Shown here in pieces: positions 6,753-10,559 of a DNA stretch of 10,559 nt. Source of the stretch: an uncultured Selenomonadaceae bacterium (GTDB taxonomy: Bacteria; Bacillota; Negativicutes; Selenomonadales; Selenomonadaceae); contig CALZDE010000052.1 of assembly GCA_945637225.1 (NCBI GenBank), positions 1 to 10,559 on the forward strand, written 5' to 3'. The notes beneath the pieces are model-generated. The model saw nothing but the letters and a program-made list of their open reading frames with translations, was not told the DNA's origin and did no database searches. The position numbers and the translations under genes are program-made. Each line of letters starts with the position of its first letter. Within the stretch, counting starts at the first letter, position 1.

Positions 6753-7238
6753 ATGACATTTGAACATCTGAAAAAGTTAGTCGATATGATGTTTGTGCCA
6801 GATGGCAGTGGCGGTGTACTTCAGCGTTACGATAAGATAGACCCAAAGACACTGAATCCATTGGTGCTGGCATATATAGGTGATGCATATTTCCATCTTT
6901 TTATCAGAGGAAGGATTCTTTCCTATGAGCAGAACAAGGTGCAGGTATTAAATCAGTTCAGTGCACAGATAGTTTCCGCTGTGTGGCAGGACAAGGCATA
7001 CAGAGCTATTGAACCTATGCTGACAGAGGAAGAAAAGGCTATTTACAAGCGGGGAAGAAATGCCAAGAGCCATGCACCAAGAAGTGCTACTGTAGCTCAG
7101 TATCATTCCAGTACGGGATTTGAGGCACTTTTAGGAAGTCTTTATTTGCAGGAGAAAAATGACCGCCTGTATGAGATTGCAGAGGCTTCCTTTCAGGTAA
7201 TTTCCAAGGCTATGATGAATGAGATTAGTAGTAGGTGA
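6753..7238 (+). CDS. mrnC: MrnC, Mini-ribonuclease III
   Basis: Mini-III consists of an RNase III catalytic domain without the double-stranded RNA-binding domain; in Bacillus it trims both ends of 23S rRNA. The 161-residue product carries the signature LVLAYIGDAYFHLFIR (about 38-52) with catalytic Asp44. KRGRNAKSHAP follows at about 99-109, and the second acidic motif FEALLGSLYL includes Glu124. An N-terminal stretch of about 20 residues beyond Bacillus Mini-III is present. ATG 6753 follows GAGG in the cysS stop region. Downstream the order cysS-mrnC-thyX-rlmB, expected from relatives, is interrupted by the YrbL-like gene. Confidence 0.94.
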   Translation: MTFEHLKKLVDMMFVPDGSGGVLQRYDKIDPKTLNPLVLAYIGDAYFHLFIRGRILSYEQNKVQVLNQFSAQIVSAVWQDKAYRAIEPMLTEEEKAIYKRGRNAKSHAPRSATVAQYHSSTGFEALLGSLYLQEKNDRLYEIAEASFQVISKAMMNEISSR

Positions 7239-7244
7239 TAGGTT

Positions 7245-7841
7245 ATGGATTTAGTTAATTTAGATGATAGTATGTTTATAGGTAAAGGGGCATCTAAGGC
7301 GGCATATCGTGATCCACGAGATGAAAAACGTTGTATAAAGGTGCTAATTACTGATAAAACTCTAGATATAGACAGAGAGATTAATTATAGAAATATTCGT
7401 GATAGGCGTGGAAAAACATCTAAAATATTAACCCGGTATTATGGTACTGTAAATACTAATAAAGGTATTGGTTATGTTTTTGAATATATTATGGATTATA
7501 ATGGAAAATTAAGCCAACCAATTGATAAATTCTTTGAAAATATAAGAAAGGAAAAAAAGTGGACAGAACTCGAGTTTACAGTGTATAAAAATACAATATT
7601 GGAACGATTTTATACAGAATTTGTAAATGAGGTGGTTATCGTTACAGGAGTTGAATGTTGCAATTTTTTAGTACAGCGGAATTCAGACGATGAATATGAT
7701 GTATCACTTCGTATTATAGACAACATTGGAATCAGAACATTGATTCCTTTAGTGGGATATGTAGATTATTTTGGAAAGAAGTATTGTAAAAAATATTGGA
7801 AGCGTCTCTTAGCTGAATTGAAAGAGGATATGATTATTTAA
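7245..7841 (+). CDS. YrbL-family kinase-fold protein, inserted in the operon
   Basis: The 198-residue product resembles E. coli YrbL, a PhoP-regulated protein of unknown function whose family is related in fold to protein kinases. Shared points are IGKGASKAAYRDP near residue 12 (a glycine-rich loop and Y.HP in YrbL), RCIKV with Lys32 as the likely ATP-binding lysine, Glu45 in DREINY, YYGTV at 65-69, GYVFEYI.DYNGK at 76-87 and DNIGIRTLIPL at 159-169, where Asp159 fits the metal-binding DFG-like position. The catalytic loop region reads VTGVECCNFLV (133-143): Asn140 is kept but the usual proton-accepting Asp is absent, as it also seems to be in E. coli YrbL (SLKPQN). AGGTGA (7233-7238) lies six bases before ATG 7245 and overlaps the mrnC stop. 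G+C is about 31%, far below its neighbours, with many AAA, ATA, AGA and TTA codons, suggesting acquisition. Substrate and role are unknown; whether it phosphorylates anything is open. Confidence 0.85.
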   Translation: MDLVNLDDSMFIGKGASKAAYRDPRDEKRCIKVLITDKTLDIDREINYRNIRDRRGKTSKILTRYYGTVNTNKGIGYVFEYIMDYNGKLSQPIDKFFENIRKEKKWTELEFTVYKNTILERFYTEFVNEVVIVTGVECCNFLVQRNSDDEYDVSLRIIDNIGIRTLIPLVGYVDYFGKKYCKKYWKRLLAELKEDMII

Positions 7842-7861
7842 AAGAGAGGATACGCTGAATA

Positions 7862-8551
7862 ATGATAAAAGTAACTTTGTTAGAGCATACGCCAAATCCA
7901 GAGCGTGTGGTAGCTATGGCGGCACGTCTGTGTTACTCAGCATCAGGTGCGGAGGAATTGGCGGAGAAGATGACTGATGAGCAGGTAGAGAAGTTAGTTG
8001 CCAAAATTGTACAGATGGGACACGCTTCTACCATGGAGCATGTTTCATTTACCTTTGGTATCGAGGGTGTGTCAAGAGTGCTGACACATCAGCTGGTACG
8101 TCATAGACTTGCTTCCTACAGCCAGCAGTCACAGCGTTATGTGGCGGAGCATGATTTTGAATATATTTTACCGCCTACTATTGCAGACAAGCCAGAAGCA
8201 AAGGCTCGTTTTGAGGCTCTTATGAACGATATCCGCAAGGCGTATGATGATTTGAGCGAAATGGGTGTGCCAAAGGAGGATGCCCGTTATGTACTGGCGA
8301 ATGCTACGGAGACAAAAATCGTAGTTACTATGAATGCCCGCAGTCTCATGCACTTTTTTAATCTTCGTTGCTGTAATCGCGCTCAGTGGGAAATCCGCGA
8401 GCTGGCATATAAGATGTTAGAGCAGGCAAAAGAAGTGGCACCATTGCTCTTTAAAAATGCTGGTGCTTCCTGTGTAGCTACTGGCCATTGTCCAGAAGGT
8501 GCCATGACCTGTGGCAAATTCAGTGAAATGATAAAAATGCGTGTAAAGTAA
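7862..8551 (+). CDS. thyX: ThyX, flavin-dependent thymidylate synthase
   Basis: ThyX makes dTMP from dUMP using methylene-tetrahydrofolate as carbon donor and FADH2/NAD(P)H as reductant, as a homotetramer; it is unrelated to ThyA. The 229-residue product shows the diagnostic RHRx7S motif at 80-90 (Arg80, His81, Arg82, Ser90) within QLVRHRLASYSQQSQR. GHASTMEHVSFTF lies at about 53-65, and the C-terminal substrate-binding segment MNARSLMHFFNLR.C..AQWEIR is also present. ATG 7862 starts 20 bases after the YrbL-like stop, with GAGAGGA (7844-7850) somewhat far upstream (11 bases). Base composition returns to about 50% G+C. rlmB follows, and both probably share the ispD operon transcript. Confidence 0.97.
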   Translation: MIKVTLLEHTPNPERVVAMAARLCYSASGAEELAEKMTDEQVEKLVAKIVQMGHASTMEHVSFTFGIEGVSRVLTHQLVRHRLASYSQQSQRYVAEHDFEYILPPTIADKPEAKARFEALMNDIRKAYDDLSEMGVPKEDARYVLANATETKIVVTMNARSLMHFFNLRCCNRAQWEIRELAYKMLEQAKEVAPLLFKNAGASCVATGHCPEGAMTCGKFSEMIKMRVK

Positions 8552-8561
8552 GGTTAATTGT

Positions 8562-8568
8562 GAGGTGA
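8562..8568 (+). promoter_or_regulatory. Ribosome binding site deciding the rlmB start
   Basis: GAGGTGA lies five bases before ATG 8574. The in-frame GTG at 8565 is part of this site, so the protein should begin with MDDRKKK. Confidence 0.7.
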
Positions 8569-8573
8569 AGCGA

Positions 8574-9479
8574 ATGGACGATAGAAAAAAGAAGGACAAG
8601 AGAAAAGCGGCTCTTAATGAGCACAAGGGTGCCAAGCTTGAATTTATGGCTAATAAGCGCAGGGAAAACCGCGACCGCCGTACTGGTGAGCAGGTTCAGG
8701 AAAAGAAGCATAATAATGCGCCACAGGACGTGCCACAGCTCCCTGAGGATATGCTTGCCGGCCGTAATGCCGTTATGGAAGCCTTGAAGGGAAGCAGCCG
8801 TATCAACCGCCTGATGATTGCTAACGGCAGTAATGAAGGCTCTGTACGTGAAATGGTGGCAATTGCCAAGGACAAGGGTATTCCTGTGCAGTTTGTGGAG
8901 CGTACCAAGATTGAGAGTATTGCCCGCGGTATTCGTCATCAGGGCGTGTTAGCTCAGGTAGCTCCTGTGGAATATGTGGAATTAGAGGATATTCTTCAGG
9001 TGGCTAAGGATAAAAATGAACCGCCATTTATTCTTCTGTTAGATGAGCTGGAGGATCCGCACAATCTGGGAGCAATTCTTCGTACCGCTGATGCCGCTGG
9101 TGTTCATGGCGTGCTTATACCTAAGAGAAGAAGCTGTCCACTTTCTGCTACCGTTGCCAAGACTTCAGCCGGGGCGGTGGAATACGTACCGGTAGCCCGT
9201 ATCGGCAATATTGTGCAGACAATCAAGGCCTTGAAGAATGAAGGTCTTTGGGTGGCGGCTGCTGATATGGATGGCAAGGATTACCATGATTCTGACCTTA
9301 CAGGCCCACTGCTTCTCATCGTAGGCAGTGAGGGACAGGGCGTAGGAAGACTGGTAAAGGAGCAGTGTGATTTTGTAGTCAGCCTGCCAATGGTGGGAAA
9401 AATCAATTCACTGAATGCTTCTGTAGCAGCTTCGATTCTCATGTATGAGGCCATGCATCAGAGAAGAAAAAATAATTAA
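8574..9479 (+). CDS. rlmB: RlmB, 23S rRNA (guanosine-2'-O)-methyltransferase, SpoU family
   Basis: RlmB-type enzymes methylate the ribose of a conserved guanosine in the 23S rRNA peptidyl-transferase region (G2251 in E. coli), using S-adenosylmethionine, through a SPOUT knotted fold. The 301-residue product has a substrate-binding N-domain starting at LAGRNAVMEAL (61-71). The catalytic domain carries the three SpoU motifs: LDELEDPHNLGAILRTAD (156-173, with the conserved Asn and Arg), LIVGSEGQGV (248-257) and INSLNASVAA (277-286). A lysine- and arginine-rich extension of about 60 residues precedes the conserved part, which E. coli RlmB (about 245 residues) lacks; it is probably flexible and may bind RNA. 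The gene starts 22 bases after thyX. The yacP gene that follows rlmB in Bacillus is missing and a promoter for sigH comes next. Confidence 0.94.
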   Translation: MDDRKKKDKRKAALNEHKGAKLEFMANKRRENRDRRTGEQVQEKKHNNAPQDVPQLPEDMLAGRNAVMEALKGSSRINRLMIANGSNEGSVREMVAIAKDKGIPVQFVERTKIESIARGIRHQGVLAQVAPVEYVELEDILQVAKDKNEPPFILLLDELEDPHNLGAILRTADAAGVHGVLIPKRRSCPLSATVAKTSAGAVEYVPVARIGNIVQTIKALKNEGLWVAAADMDGKDYHDSDLTGPLLLIVGSEGQGVGRLVKEQCDFVVSLPMVGKINSLNASVAASILMYEAMHQRRKNN

Positions 9480-9506
9480 AAAGCAGAAATTTTTATTATA
9501 AAATAC

Positions 9507-9536
9507 TTGACTCAATGCCCCTTAACAGGGTATAAT
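9507..9536 (+). promoter_or_regulatory. Sigma-A-type promoter of sigH
   Basis: TTGACT (9507-9512) and a perfect TATAAT (9531-9536) are separated by 18 bp, a strong housekeeping promoter. The spacer holds the small palindrome CCCT-N4-AGGG (9519-9530), which could be an operator, though four-base arms are weak evidence. Transcription would start near 9543, giving a leader of about 80 bases. The gap 9480-9506 shows no clear terminator hairpin, so read-through from rlmB is possible. Confidence 0.85.
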
Positions 9537-9542
9537 TTTACA

Positions 9543-9592
9543 GTGTGACCGTTTAAAAATCACACAATCCTGCCGGACAGGCAAGCTACCTG
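9543..9592 (+). repeat. Inverted repeats in the sigH leader
   Basis: GTGTGA (9543-9548) and TCACAC (9560-9565) form a six-base inverted repeat at the predicted 5' end of the transcript. Downstream, CAGG (9578-9581) can pair either with CCTG upstream (9569-9572) or with CCTG downstream (9589-9592), so two short hairpins exclude each other. The stems are short; an operator or a weak RNA structure are both possible. Confidence 0.4.
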
Positions 9593-9621
9593 CATACATA
9601 TAGAAAAGAAGGAGCAGCCGG

Positions 9622-10365
9622 ATGGAAAGTAATATTTTGCTTAGTGAAGAAGTCAACGAAACTTTTGATCAGTTGACAGACGAGGATATCATTCTCGAAA
9701 TCAAGACAAATTGTGATAACCAGGCCCTTGATTATCTCATAAATAAATACCGTCCCTTCGTGCGTGCGAAGACCCGTACATACTTTCTGATTGGTGCTGA
9801 CAGTGAGGATATTGTCCAAGAAGGTATGATTGGTCTTTACAAGGCGATCAGGGATTTCCGCAATGACAAGCTGTCCTCCTTCCGGGCATTTGCTGAGCTT
9901 TGCGTAACAAGGCAGATTATCACAGCTATTAAGACGGCAACCCGTCAGAAGCATATACCATTAAATTCCTATATTTCCATTAATAAGCCTATTTATGATG
10001 AAGAATCAGACCGTACACTTTTGGATGTTCTGCCAGGCGGTCAGGTGAGTGACCCTGAGGAGCTGGTGATCAGTCAGGAGGAGTACATTGATATCGAGGC
10101 TAAGATGGAAGAGATTTTAAGCGACCTTGAATGGAAGGTGCTGATGTCTTATTTAGACGGCAAATCCTATCAGGAGATAGCTGTTGATCTCAACCGTCAT
10201 GTAAAATCCATTGATAATGCTTTGCAGAGAGTGAAGCGGAAATTGGAGAAGTACATGGAAGCCAGTGAGGATGAAGTGGATTTAAGTACCATTTATCGTG
10301 GACTTAGTACCATTAAACGCTGGGGCAGGGACTTTTCTGAGACCAAGCTTTTGAACGGCTGTTGA
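9622..10365 (+). CDS. sigH: RNA polymerase sigma factor SigH (sigma-30 type)
   Basis: This sigma-70 family factor corresponds to Bacillus SigH, which directs transition-phase, competence and early sporulation genes. In non-sporulating relatives the role is unclear. In the 247-residue product, region 2 (about 33-112) is almost identical to Bacillus SigH, including SEDIVQEGMIGLYKAIRDF (61-79) and TRQIITAIKTATRQKHIPLNS. Region 4 with its helix-turn-helix runs from about 155 to 210, including DGKSYQEIAVDLNRHVKSID. A linker with DEESDRTLLDVL lies between. After residue 210, where Bacillus SigH nearly ends, a tail of 37 residues contains two copies of LSTI seven residues apart and a Trp and basic residues. 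ATG 9622 has AAGGAG (9609-9614) seven bases upstream. The gene has its own strong promoter and leader. Whether this organism sporulates cannot be told from the window. Confidence 0.95.
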   Translation: MESNILLSEEVNETFDQLTDEDIILEIKTNCDNQALDYLINKYRPFVRAKTRTYFLIGADSEDIVQEGMIGLYKAIRDFRNDKLSSFRAFAELCVTRQIITAIKTATRQKHIPLNSYISINKPIYDEESDRTLLDVLPGGQVSDPEELVISQEEYIDIEAKMEEILSDLEWKVLMSYLDGKSYQEIAVDLNRHVKSIDNALQRVKRKLEKYMEASEDEVDLSTIYRGLSTIKRWGRDFSETKLLNGC

Positions 10366-10367
10366 TG

Positions 10368-10386
10368 TGCCTGAATTATGCAGGCA
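10368..10386 (+). repeat. Inverted repeat after sigH
   Basis: TGCCTG (10368-10373) and CAGGCA (10381-10386) form a six-base stem with a seven-base loop just after the sigH stop. No T run follows, so it is not a standard intrinsic terminator. It may be a transcript-stabilising or regulatory hairpin between sigH and the next gene. Confidence 0.4.
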
Positions 10387-10426
10387 GTGGTGAAATATTT
10401 AAATTAATCATGAAGGGGGAGTTTTC

Positions 10427-10559
10427 GTGAAGAAGATTTTTCAGATGGTGTCTTTAGTGACATTACTTTTAGTGATGTGCACTTCTATGGCTTTTGCGGC
10501 TACTCATACGAAGAAGATTGCAGTAGTTCCATTACAGGCGGTTAATTGCCGTTATGGTA
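10427..10559 (+). CDS. Exported protein, N-terminal part (runs off the window)
   Basis: GTG 10427 follows AAGGGGGAG (10413-10421) five bases downstream. The 44 visible residues begin MKKIFQ, then a hydrophobic core (about 7-20) and AFAA, which fits a type I signal peptide cleaved after residue 24. A cysteine at about residue 18 lacks a good lipobox, so a lipoprotein is less likely. The mature part starts ATHTKKIAVVPLQ, a basic segment followed by a beta strand. The K-I-A-V-x-P pattern occurs at the start of several unrelated exported or periplasmic families, so no function can be assigned. The frame stays open to the window edge. It follows sigH by 61 bases with no terminator between. Confidence 0.75.
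   Translation, partial: MKKIFQMVSLVTLLLVMCTSMAFAATHTKKIAVVPLQAVNCRYG

Noticed and set aside
7230..7861. Mobile-element boundaries around the YrbL-like gene
   Set aside because: I looked for terminal inverted repeats, duplicated target sites and a transposase or integrase remnant and saw none; the gene may have come by homologous exchange or an old event.
8520..8939. Open frame of 139 codons on the minus strand across the thyX-rlmB junction
   Set aside because: It is antisense to two clear genes, shows no recognisable motif and no ribosome site; it reflects codon bias of the + strand.

Overview
The window is a stretch of conserved Firmicutes housekeeping genes, all on the + strand, with one unusual insertion. 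Gene content and order (ctsR, radA, carD, membrane PIN-TRAM protein, ispD, ispF, cysS, mrnC, thyX, rlmB, sigH) form a rearranged version of the Bacillus ctsR-to-sigH neighbourhood. A carD gene next to the PIN-TRAM gene, thyX between mrnC and rlmB, about 45% G+C and a YrbL-type gene suggest the Negativicutes (Selenomonas/Veillonella relatives). That assignment is inference and no ribosomal RNA is present to confirm it. The genes mcsA, mcsB, clpC, disA, gltX, cysE and yacP, found in this neighbourhood in Bacillus, are absent here.

Layout. Positions 1-190 hold an intrinsic terminator of an upstream gene, then a strong sigma-A-type promoter for ctsR (CtsR heat-shock repressor). radA (DNA repair) follows 8 bases after ctsR. 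An extended -10 promoter precedes carD (RNA polymerase-binding regulator), followed by a membrane-anchored PIN-TRAM protein and an intrinsic terminator at 3882-3914. A new promoter at 3930-3958 starts a tightly packed run: ispD and ispF (isoprenoid MEP pathway), cysS (cysteinyl-tRNA synthetase), mrnC (Mini-III RNase), a YrbL-like kinase-fold gene, thyX (flavin-dependent thymidylate synthase) and rlmB (23S rRNA 2'-O-methyltransferase). A further strong promoter and a structured leader precede sigH (alternative sigma factor). The window ends inside a gene for an exported protein.

The genes serve protein quality control and DNA repair (ctsR, radA), transcription (carD, sigH), translation and RNA maturation (cysS, mrnC, rlmB), and isoprenoid and dTMP supply. 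The outlier is the YrbL-like gene at 7245-7841. Hand counting gives about 31% G+C against about 50% in the start of thyX and about 43% in mrnC. It sits in frame with good spacing inside the operon, so it looks like a later arrival that uses the operon's transcription.

The points most worth checking are this inserted kinase-fold gene and its altered catalytic loop, a leucine in the glycine-rich wing of CtsR together with loss of linkage to mcsAB-clpC, and the C-terminal tail of SigH with a seven-residue duplication. I found no CRISPR array, tRNA, rRNA, insertion sequence or phage gene. There is no gene-free stretch longer than 300 bases.
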